Shown here piece after piece: positions 1 to 5,394 of a stretch of 9,528 bases of DNA (its first letter is position 1; every line of letters begins with the position of its first letter). Source of the DNA: JAZQLP01 sp045542755. Lineage in GTDB: Bacteria > Bacillota > Clostridia > Oscillospirales > UBA644. Under the pieces are notes generated by a model. The model was not told where the DNA came from. It did no database searches and saw nothing but the letters and a program-made list of their open reading frames with translations. The DNA lies in the NCBI GenBank assembly GCA_045542755.1, contig JAZQLP010000142.1, positions 1 to 9,528 of the forward strand. The letters are read 5' to 3'. Made by a program: the position numbers and the translations under genes.

Positions 1-567
1 GTAGCCGTGCTCTGTGTGAGTGTTGAGGAAGAAGTTGATGACTGCTCTCTCAAGTCTTGCGCCTGCGGCCTTATAGAAGTGGAAACGCGCGCCTGTAACC
101 TTTGCGGCTCTTTCGGGATCGAGAATACCAAGATTTGCGCCTACGTCCCAGTGGGGAAGGGGCTCAAAATCAAACTTGGTGGGCTCGCCGAATCGACGCT
201 GTTCTATATTATCGTCGGAATCCTTACCGTAAGGAACGATATCCATGGGGATATTGGGAATGGTAAGAAGAAAACCGTTGAGCTGAGCGTCGAGTTCTTT
301 TATAACCTTGTCATTTTCCTTGATCTTTTCGGAGAGTTCCTTCATTTCAGCAAAGAGGGCGGTAGTATCTTCGCCTGCCTTCTTCATCTGAGGAATCTGC
401 TTTGTAACGGCATTCTGCTTTGCCTTCATCTGTTCTGTTTCGTAAAGAACGGTCTTTCTCTTGTCGTCAAGCTCAAAGATAACTTCAATATCTATATCCT
501 TGTTTCTGTTTTTAATAGCCTGACGGAGTATTTCGGGGTTTTCTCTGATTCTTTTAATATCAAGCAT
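1..567 (-). CDS. serS: Seryl-tRNA synthetase, N-terminal part (cut by left edge)
   Basis: This is the N-terminal 189 residues of a cytosolic class II seryl-tRNA synthetase, which charges tRNA-Ser with serine using ATP; the family is about 425 residues long, so under half is visible. Residues 1-24 (MLDIKRIREN...) are the usual SerRS start. Residues about 30-100 are a Lys/Glu-rich helical hairpin, the coiled-coil arm that contacts the long variable arm of tRNA-Ser. The catalytic domain then begins with PNIPMDIVPYG (104-114), LPHWDVGANLGILD (137-150) and the start of motif 1, ERAVINFF (173-180), ending at HTEHGY. The ATG at 565-567 follows AAAGGA by about 10 nt. The gene lies 22 nt downstream of parB with no promoter or terminator visible between them, so it is probably the third gene of the parA operon. 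The frame is open to the window edge. Identification is secure. Confidence 0.96.
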   Translation of the reverse strand, partial: MLDIKRIRENPEILRQAIKNRNKDIDIEVIFELDDKRKTVLYETEQMKAKQNAVTKQIPQMKKAGEDTTALFAEMKELSEKIKENDKVIKELDAQLNGFLLTIPNIPMDIVPYGKDSDDNIEQRRFGEPTKFDFEPLPHWDVGANLGILDPERAAKVTGARFHFYKAAGARLERAVINFFLNTHTEHGY

Positions 568-589
568 TTCTATCTGATCCTTTCGGTTC

Positions 590-1456
590 TTATTCTGTCT
601 TTATTTTCTTGAGAGCCTCAACGAGAATCTCAAAATCATTTTTGTTATAAAATTCTATTTCTATACGGCCCTTGCCCCTTTTGGGAACAATCTTTATTTT
701 TCTGCCCATCGTTGCGGACATATCGGTTTCAAGCGCCTTATAATAAATACTGTTGGGGTCTGAAGTTTTCTCAGCTTTTTCGGTTGAGAGCTTCTTGTAC
801 AAAGCCTCAAGATCTCTTACCGTAAGCTCCTTATTAACCGTCTGCTCCAGAAGATCCACTATTTCCTTTTCACTCAGCTTTTCACAGAGAGGAAGGAATG
901 CTCTGGCATGTCCTGCGGTTATATCGCCATTTTCCGCGGCGTCGAGAACGCATTTAGGAAGCGCCAAAAGTCGGAGAGCGTTGGCAATAACGGGTCGTGA
1001 TTTACCAACCCTTTTAGAGATTGCCTCCTGAGTATATGAGAAGCTTTCCATAAGTCTTTTGTATCCCAAAGCCTCTTCAACAACGTTGAGGTCTTCACGC
1101 TGAAGATTTTCTATAAGACCTATTACGAGAGCGTCGTTATCGTCAATTTCCCTGATGATTACGGGAATTTCCTGAAGTCCCGCCATCCTTGACGCGCGCC
1201 ATCTGCGCTCACCAGAAATGATCTGATAGCCTTCTCCGTACTTTCGTACGATAATAGGCTGAAGTATTCCGTGTTCTGCGATTGACGAGGCAAGGTCTGA
1301 AAGAGCAGCCTTATCAAAGGTGCGTCTGGGCTGGTCTTTGTTAGGCTCAACGAGAGAGGTTTTTACCAACTTTATTTGTTTTTCGTCTATCTCAACTTCA
1401 TTCTCGGCGAAAAGAGCATCAAGGCCTTTTCCCAGTGACTGTTTCTTAAAAGCCAT
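590..1456 (-). CDS. parB: Chromosome-partitioning protein ParB (Spo0J-like)
   Basis: At 288 residues this is a full-length ParB/Spo0J, the CTP-dependent DNA clamp that loads at parS and spreads to organise the origin region with ParA and SMC. Visible in order: a basic N-terminus with GKGLDALF (9-16), the motif that contacts ParA; the ParB/Srx CTPase domain with GERRWRAS (82-89) and ENLQRED (116-122), both CTP-binding boxes; a helix-turn-helix region around 141-165 (YTQEAISKRVGKSRPVIANA) that reads parS; and a C-terminal dimerisation domain (about 235-288). The ATG at 1454-1456 is preceded by GGGAGG with a 7-nt gap. That RBS lies within the last codons of parA and the two genes are only 4 nt apart, so translation is probably coupled. 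A matching parS lies in the parA leader. No key residue is obviously missing. Confidence 0.97.
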   Translation of the reverse strand: MAFKKQSLGKGLDALFAENEVEIDEKQIKLVKTSLVEPNKDQPRRTFDKAALSDLASSIAEHGILQPIIVRKYGEGYQIISGERRWRASRMAGLQEIPVIIREIDDNDALVIGLIENLQREDLNVVEEALGYKRLMESFSYTQEAISKRVGKSRPVIANALRLLALPKCVLDAAENGDITAGHARAFLPLCEKLSEKEIVDLLEQTVNKELTVRDLEALYKKLSTEKAEKTSDPNSIYYKALETDMSATMGRKIKIVPKRGKGRIEIEFYNKNDFEILVEALKKIKTE

Positions 1457-1460
1457 CTAT

Positions 1461-2228
1461 TTACCTCCCGTTATTTTTTAAAAATTCCTCTGCAAGGGCG
1501 CGGTATGCAACAGTTCCCTTTGCGGATCTATCGTAGTGGTTTATGGGCATTCCGTGTGAAGGAGCCTCGGATATCTTAACGTTACGGGGTATGCAGGTCT
1601 TATACATTTTGGTATAGAAAAATCTCTTTACCTCCGAAAGAACCTGCACCGTAAGGTTCAGACGGGCATCGTACATAGTAACAAGAACCCCTTCGATATC
1701 AAGATTGGGGTTATAAAGTCTGTTAACCTGCTTTACCGTGTTGGTAAGCTGTGACAGACCTTCCATAGCGTAAAATTCGCACTGTATGGGTATCAGCACC
1801 GAATCGGCCGCAGTAAGAGCGTTTACGGTGAGTAATCCCAATGAGGGCGGACAGTCTATAAGTATAAAATCGTACTCATCTCTGACCTTGTCGAGGGCAT
1901 TTTTCAAAAGTCGTTCTCTTCCGCTTATATCTACCATCTCAAGCTCGGCGCCCGCCAAGGACATATGAGAGGGCATTATAAAAAGGCCGTCGAATTTTGT
2001 CTTTACCACAGCCGCGGGAGCAGAATCCGCATTTTCAAGGGCATTATAGACACTGGCTGATATTTTTTTCTTGTTAATGCCGCATCCACTGGTGGCATTT
2101 CCCTGGGGGTCAAGGTCTACTAACAAAACCTTATTTCCCTTTTCGGCTATACACGCCGCAAGGTTCACGACGGTGGTGGTCTTTCCCACGCCGCCCTTTT
2201 GGTTTGCAACGGCAACTATCTTTCCCAA
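1461..2228 (-). CDS. parA: Chromosome-partitioning ATPase ParA (Soj-like), TTG start
   Basis: This 255-residue ParA/Soj ATPase of the MinD/ParA P-loop superfamily works with ParB in origin segregation and, in Firmicutes, in control of DnaA. The deviant Walker A motif KGGVGKTT is at 11-18, with signature lysine K11 and K16. Walker A' is DLDPQGN (38-44), and Walker B is in FILIDCPPSLG (121-131, D125). The length and the short N-terminus match chromosomal type Ib/Soj proteins; there is no N-terminal DNA-binding extension as in large plasmid ParAs. I choose the TTG at 2226-2228 because GGAGG sits 7 nt upstream and the family starts MGKIVAVANQKGG. An ATG 8 codons upstream (2250-2252) has no RBS and lies next to parS. 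The stop codon overlaps the parB RBS. The gene is driven by the promoter at 2310-2337. Confidence 0.96.
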   Translation of the reverse strand: MGKIVAVANQKGGVGKTTTVVNLAACIAEKGNKVLLVDLDPQGNATSGCGINKKKISASVYNALENADSAPAAVVKTKFDGLFIMPSHMSLAGAELEMVDISGRERLLKNALDKVRDEYDFILIDCPPSLGLLTVNALTAADSVLIPIQCEFYAMEGLSQLTNTVKQVNRLYNPNLDIEGVLVTMYDARLNLTVQVLSEVKRFFYTKMYKTCIPRNVKISEAPSHGMPINHYDRSAKGTVAYRALAEEFLKNNGR

Positions 2229-2235
2229 TACGCAC

Positions 2236-2240
2236 CCTCC
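2236..2240 (-). promoter_or_regulatory. parA ribosome binding site (decides TTG start)
   Basis: GGAGG on the minus strand, 7 nt before the TTG at 2228. This near-perfect Shine-Dalgarno fixes translation at TTG and makes the upstream in-frame ATG at 2252 unlikely, because the RBS would then lie inside the coding sequence. Confidence 0.9.
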
Positions 2241-2255
2241 TTCTCCGGTCATCCA

Positions 2256-2275
2256 AATGTTTCACGTGAAACATT
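2256..2275. promoter_or_regulatory. parS centromere site, perfect 20-bp palindrome
   Basis: AATGTTTCACGTGAAACATT reads the same on both strands. Its central 16 bp (2258-2273), TGTTTCACGTGAAACA, match the bacterial chromosomal parS consensus known from Bacillus Spo0J work. It lies between the promoter and the RBS of parA, so it is part of the transcribed leader of parA-parB-serS. ParB made from the operon should load here, which would place a ParB nucleation point on its own gene and could damp transcription. Identification of the site is from sequence; the autoregulatory role is inference. Confidence 0.97.
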
Positions 2276-2309
2276 GTCGTTTTTTTGTTTGTTGTTTGAG
2301 GTATAATTA

Positions 2310-2337
2310 ATTATAGCACATTTTTAATAAAAATCAA
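2310..2337 (-). promoter_or_regulatory. Sigma-A-type promoter of the parA-parB-serS operon
   Basis: Reading the minus strand, TTGATT (2337-2332) is followed by a 16-nt spacer and a perfect TATAAT (2315-2310). TG one base before the -10 gives an extended -10 (TGCTATAAT). The predicted transcript would start near 2303, giving a leader of about 75 nt that contains parS. It is the only good promoter seen upstream of parA. Confidence 0.8.
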
Positions 2338-2364
2338 TAGGGAAGATGAAAATTTCGTAAATAT

Positions 2365-2398
2365 ATAAAAAAGACTGCCCGGCAAGGACAGTCTTTCT
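2365..2398 (-). terminator. Rho-independent terminator of the epimerase gene
   Basis: On the minus strand, AAAGACTGTCC (2396-2386) pairs with GGGCAGTCTTT (2380-2370) around a TTGCC loop, an 11-bp stem with one U-G pair, followed directly by a T-rich tract. It starts 10 nt after the TAG stop of the isomerase/epimerase gene and separates that gene from the parA promoter. Stem and U-tract are directly visible. Confidence 0.9.
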
Positions 2399-2405
2399 TA
2401 TATCA

Positions 2406-3164
2406 CTATTTTTCGAGGAACTTTATATACTTTTCCTGAATATTGTCGTAGCTAATCTTTATACTCTCAAGAGCGGGATAATTCCTCATTTGATCCTGCT
2501 CAACTATACACCAGCGTACGGCCAACTTGTCTGCCGTATCAATAACAGCCTTGACATTGAGTCGTCCTTCACCTATTTCCACGGGAATATTTTCATTATC
2601 CACGTCTTTTATATGAACGAGGTCAAGTCTATATCCCAGCTTGGTTAAAAACTCTTTGTTATCAACACCTGCAACACCCGACCACCCTGTATCTATCTCA
2701 AAATTAAGATTGGGGGCTTCGTCTATAAGAATCTGCTCAATGGAACGGCCGTTAAAAACAGTGTTGAACTCGTATACATGGTTATGATAAGAAAGAGAAA
2801 TGCCTTTCTGCTTAGCTCTACGAGCCATGTCGTCCATTTCCGCAGCCGCGTGAAGAACGGATATCTCATCCTTTCTCATTTCTTTAGGAAGGCTAGGAAT
2901 TGTAATGTAATTAGCACCCAAGGCTTTTACATAATTTATATATTCATAAAAATCGGATATCAGCTTATTGTAGCCAACGTGGCAAGAAACAGCCTTAAGA
3001 TTGTATTTGTCCAAAAGAGCTTTCATTTCAGCCGCGTCCATATCGTATCTATCGCACAATTCGACTCCGCTGTAGCCGGCGGAGGTAATAGCGGCAAGAG
3101 TACCCTCAAAATCCTCTTTAAGCTCTTCTCTCACCGTATACAACTGTAACGCAATCTTTATCAT
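2406..3164 (-). CDS. Sugar phosphate isomerase/epimerase (xylose isomerase-like TIM barrel)
   Basis: This 252-residue single-domain protein belongs to the AP_endonuc_2/xylose-isomerase-like TIM-barrel family, which covers cytosolic sugar or sugar-phosphate epimerases, inosose dehydratases and relatives. Substrate cannot be read from sequence. Visible motifs: QLYTVREEL (7-15) at strand 1, GVEL (33-36), CHVG (61-64), YHNH (126-129), FEIDTGW (155-161), HIKD (184-187) and VEQDQ (221-225). The acidic and His residues at 156, 158, 184 and 222 are the probable divalent-metal set. The ATG at 3162-3164 is chosen because GAGG lies 9 nt upstream and the protein then begins MIKIALQLYT, as relatives do. 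An in-frame ATG at 3173 directly abuts the GAGG, and earlier starts would run through the operator-like repeat. The gene is monocistronic, bounded by its own terminator, and divergent from the GH42-like lipoprotein gene. Confidence 0.9.
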   Translation of the reverse strand: MIKIALQLYTVREELKEDFEGTLAAITSAGYSGVELCDRYDMDAAEMKALLDKYNLKAVSCHVGYNKLISDFYEYINYVKALGANYITIPSLPKEMRKDEISVLHAAAEMDDMARRAKQKGISLSYHNHVYEFNTVFNGRSIEQILIDEAPNLNFEIDTGWSGVAGVDNKEFLTKLGYRLDLVHIKDVDNENIPVEIGEGRLNVKAVIDTADKLAVRWCIVEQDQMRNYPALESIKISYDNIQEKYIKFLEK

Positions 3165-3173
3165 CGACCCCAT

Positions 3174-3177
3174 CCTC
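3174..3177 (-). promoter_or_regulatory. RBS of the isomerase/epimerase (decides start)
   Basis: GAGG on the minus strand, 9 nt before the ATG at 3164. It supports the start MIKIALQLYT over the longer in-frame extension to 3218. Confidence 0.75.
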
Positions 3178-3195
3178 GTTTTTTTATTCGTTGTG

Positions 3196-3234
3196 TGTTT
3201 GCCAAGATATGATATCATAAAAATATGGCAAACA
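3196..3234. promoter_or_regulatory. Operator-like inverted repeat over the epimerase promoter
   Basis: A perfect 9-bp inverted repeat, TGTTTGCCA (3196-3204) and TGGCAAACA (3226-3234), is separated by 21 bp, so the arm centres are 30 bp apart, about three helical turns on one DNA face. Inside is a second perfect palindrome, TATGATATCATA (3208-3219). On the minus strand the distal arm contains TTGCCA (3231-3226), a good -35, and 16 nt on is TATCTT (3209-3204), a weak -10. The repeat would thus bracket the core promoter, as repressor operators do. The repeat is directly visible; the promoter assignment and regulatory role are inference, and the protein that binds it is unknown. Confidence 0.6.
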
Positions 3235-3287
3235 TATAGGTTTTTTAAAATATTTAATCTTTTTTTACAACTGTACTGATTTATCTA

Positions 3288-3316
3288 TTGCATTTTGCCC
3301 TATTATATGTTAAAAT
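3288..3316 (+). promoter_or_regulatory. Promoter of the GH42-like lipoprotein gene
   Basis: TTGCAT (3288-3293), a 17-nt spacer and TAAAAT (3311-3316) form a plausible sigma-A promoter, with initiation expected near 3323 and a leader of about 27 nt. The gene starts at 3350. Confidence 0.6.
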
Positions 3317-3330
3317 CATAATAGCAAAAT
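3292..3330. promoter_or_regulatory. Second operator-like inverted repeat, over the lipoprotein promoter
   Basis: ATTTTGC (3292-3298) plus TATTAT (3301-3306) form the left arm, and ATAATA (3318-3323) plus GCAAAAT (3324-3330) the right arm. This is 13 complementary positions interrupted only by two C bases on the left. The dyad encloses the -10 and overlaps the 3' end of the -35. Most of it lies upstream of the expected transcript start, so it is better read as a DNA-level operator than an RNA hairpin. The arms share a TTTGC/GCAAA core with the repeat at 3196-3234. Its function is inferred. Confidence 0.45.
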
Positions 3331-3337
3331 TTCTTAT

Positions 3338-3341
3338 GAGG
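3338..3341 (+). promoter_or_regulatory. RBS of the GH42-like lipoprotein
   Basis: GAGG on the plus strand with an 8-nt gap to the ATG at 3350, which immediately starts a canonical signal peptide. Confidence 0.8.
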
Positions 3342-3349
3342 AAAATCTG

Positions 3350-4969
3350 ATGAAAAAGAAATATACGGCTTTCCTTCTGGTATTGGCCACCGTCATAAGT
3401 CTGTGCGTCGGCTGCTCGGGAAACGGAATGAAGGAGCTTGAAATCAAGGAATATTCGGGCTTTGGAGATATGCTCTCCCTTGTTGATAACGCAATAGAAA
3501 TACAGTCCGAGCCGAACTCCATGGGCTTTTCTATATGGAGTTATCAGCTTGCAGACGGTGACGATGCCAAGGATTATCTTAAAAGAATAAAAGATTACGG
3601 CTTTGAAACCATTGACTTTTCCGTCCTGTGGTCAGATTTTGAGGTGGAAGAGAACAAGTACAATTGGACTTTCATCGACGAGGTTATGGACGTCTTTGTA
3701 GAAGAAGGATATAAACTCAACCTTTCCATAGTTTTCTGGACATACAACCTTCCTTTTGCGGAAAAGCTTGACCTTCAAGAAAATGCGGTAGGAGAAATAT
3801 ACGCCTACGACGAGGTAAGAAGCAGTTTTCTTTGCTTATCCAGCGACAAAAACCTCAGATATATGGAGGATGCCATTCTGGCATTTGCCTCCCACGTTTA
3901 TGACAGATATGCAGAGAATATTCTCAGTTGGCAGATAAAGCTCTCCGAGCTTGGCGAGGTTGCCTTTTCTTCAACCGTTGACCTCGACTATTCCCAGCCC
4001 TCCTTTGAAGCATTTCTGGGATATGTAAAGAACAAGTACAACACCATAAAGAAATTTAATTCCGCCTATAAAACATCCTATAAATCTTGGGAACAGCTCG
4101 AGTCCGAAAAAAAGACTAAGATCACCTCTGTCTGCGAGTACGACTGGAAGCTGTTCAAACAGAATACCCTGGTTTCTGTCCAAAAAATAGCCACGGACGT
4201 TTTCAAAGCGGTAGCGCCCAACGTCCCCGTAATTTTCAGGGTTGGTACTGTGGGCGACTCTATGTCGGCGGTATTCAGAGGAATATTCGACCCCTACACC
4301 GTAGCCCTTAACAGCGGCAGTGATATTATACAGTCTGACTATTTTACCGACCTTAAATATAATTTCTATCTTGATATGATGACCTATACCACGGGCAAAG
4401 CTCTTTCCTTTGAGGTAAACGGTCCCTGGCAAGGTGCAGAAGAAATGGAAAAGACCCTGCTTATAGCTGAAGCTGCAGGAAGAACGGGAATTGCAAGTCT
4501 TACGGTATCAAACTGGACGAAAACAGATATTGCCGTTTACGGTGAAACCTACCTATCCAGATACGACGACCTTTTTAAAAGCGAAAATCAGAGAAAAGAT
4601 CCGGACGTTACCGACATTATCATAATAAACACTCTCGATTTTATTATCAGACAGCCCCCCTCGTCTATATACGAAATCTATAAGAACGCATATAGAAATA
4701 TGTCTGGGAAATCTGAAAGAAAAGTAATATTCCTTACCGATACTCAGGTAATAGAAAACCCCACCCTATTGGATGGGGTAAAGAAGATACATTTGGGAGC
4801 CCTTAACAACGTAACCTATATGTACGACGAGCTTGGCAAGATACTCGCCGAGGGCAAGTACGTTCTCGTGGACGACGACAATCAACAGCCAAACTTCATC
4901 AATCAGTATTCCGAGCCCCTTGATATCGAGGTTCAAACCGAGCTCAGAGAACGACTGGAAAAGAGTTAG
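3350..4969 (+). CDS. Lipoprotein with GH42-like (clan GH-A) glycoside hydrolase domain
   Basis: This 539-residue protein is probably anchored to the outer face of the membrane. MKKK plus a hydrophobic stretch ends in LCVGC, with Cys22 as the lipidation site; Cys at -3 is unusual for a lipobox. Residues about 58-405 read as a beta-galactosidase-type TIM barrel: FSIWSYQL (60-67), GFETIDFSVLWSDFE (84-98, the familiar 'gf..v.f.v.Ws..E' strand), WQIKLSELGE (194-203), a GH42-style segment FLGYVKNKYNTIKKFN (222-237) and LSFEVNGPW (352-360). E355 is the nucleophile candidate and E200 the acid/base candidate, but the usual Asn before the acid/base is Ser199. Residues about 420-515 (TDIIIINTLDF..., KVIFLTD..., KYVLVDDD) look like the Rossmann-like trimerisation domain of GH42. 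No C-terminal beta domain is evident, and the length is short against roughly 650-690 for GH42. Substrate is unknown; a beta-galactoside or related glycan is a guess. Its stop codon interlocks with that of the opposing thioesterase gene. Confidence 0.75.
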   Translation: MKKKYTAFLLVLATVISLCVGCSGNGMKELEIKEYSGFGDMLSLVDNAIEIQSEPNSMGFSIWSYQLADGDDAKDYLKRIKDYGFETIDFSVLWSDFEVEENKYNWTFIDEVMDVFVEEGYKLNLSIVFWTYNLPFAEKLDLQENAVGEIYAYDEVRSSFLCLSSDKNLRYMEDAILAFASHVYDRYAENILSWQIKLSELGEVAFSSTVDLDYSQPSFEAFLGYVKNKYNTIKKFNSAYKTSYKSWEQLESEKKTKITSVCEYDWKLFKQNTLVSVQKIATDVFKAVAPNVPVIFRVGTVGDSMSAVFRGIFDPYTVALNSGSDIIQSDYFTDLKYNFYLDMMTYTTGKALSFEVNGPWQGAEEMEKTLLIAEAAGRTGIASLTVSNWTKTDIAVYGETYLSRYDDLFKSENQRKDPDVTDIIIINTLDFIIRQPPSSIYEIYKNAYRNMSGKSERKVIFLTDTQVIENPTLLDGVKKIHLGALNNVTYMYDELGKILAEGKYVLVDDDNQQPNFINQYSEPLDIEVQTELRERLEKS

Positions 4970-5394
4970 TTTTTAGCTAAAGTAAAGCCATTTATTGCCG
5001 CAACGGCCAATACCTTTGACGGAGCCTTTTCAGCGTAGACGTCAACTGTGTAATAACAGGCCGTGCGGCCCTTTTTTATACATTTTGCCTCTGCTATAAG
5101 CTTTTCGCCTATACGGGCAGGGGAGAGGTAAGAGATATTTGAGGAGAGTGTCTGTGTAACACCCGAGGTTCCTTCGAGAATATCCTTTGAATTGGCGGCT
5201 ACGGCAAAGGTATAATCCGCCAAAGCAAACAAAACTCCGCCCATAACAACGTTTGCAGCGTTTTTATGTTTATTTTCGGGAACCAGAGAGCATTTTGCGT
5301 AATTTTCGCCCACATCTTCTATGGTTATACCCACAGTGCTGTCAGCAAAAACATCACCTTTAAAAAACTCTCTTATTTTATCAATATCTTTCAT
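4966..5394 (-). CDS. PaaI-like hotdog-fold thioesterase
   Basis: This 142-residue single-domain hotdog thioesterase is of the PaaI/YbgC-like group, expected to hydrolyse acyl-CoA thioesters in the cytosol; the acyl group is unknown. The core motif is HKNAANVVMGGVLFALAD (43-60). G52-G53 and D60 match the 'HGG...LAD' helix of PaaI, where the Asp is catalytic. Met51 replaces the usual His of HGG, a variant I recall in related Clostridia proteins. The later strands SSNISYLSPARIGEKLIAEA (about 104-123) fit the fold. The gene starts at the TAATG junction with the ABC-F gene (1-nt overlap), with its own GAGG 6 nt upstream inside the ABC-F reading frame, so translation is coupled. Its TAA overlaps the TAG of the plus-strand lipoprotein gene. 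The biochemical link with its neighbours is unclear. Confidence 0.87.
   Translation of the reverse strand: MKDIDKIREFFKGDVFADSTVGITIEDVGENYAKCSLVPENKHKNAANVVMGGVLFALADYTFAVAANSKDILEGTSGVTQTLSSNISYLSPARIGEKLIAEAKCIKKGRTACYYTVDVYAEKAPSKVLAVAAINGFTLAKN

Noticed and set aside
7..612. Plus-strand open frame of 201 codons
   Set aside because: It is the antisense of serS, whose minus-strand frame is a clear SerRS; the plus-strand protein is low-complexity Leu/Phe-rich with no family resemblance.
2229..2252. Longer ParA start at the ATG at 2252
   Set aside because: The strong GGAGG at 2236-2240 would lie inside the coding sequence; no RBS precedes this ATG, and homologues start at MGKIVAVANQKGG.
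2302..2307. TATAAT on the plus strand in the parA promoter region
   Set aside because: It is the mirror half of the AT-rich TATAATTAATTATA palindrome; there is no convincing -35 and no plus-strand gene until 3350.
3165..3218. N-terminal extension of the epimerase to 3218
   Set aside because: The extra 18 residues do not belong to the family, have no RBS, and run through the operator-like repeat.
3971..4432. Minus-strand open frame of 153 codons inside the lipoprotein gene
   Set aside because: It is a shadow of a well-supported plus-strand GH42-like frame, with no RBS or recognisable domain.
4972..4981. Palindrome TTTAGCTAAA near the convergent stops
   Set aside because: It is only 10 bp, has no loop and no following T-tract, so it is not a terminator and is within chance for AT-rich DNA.
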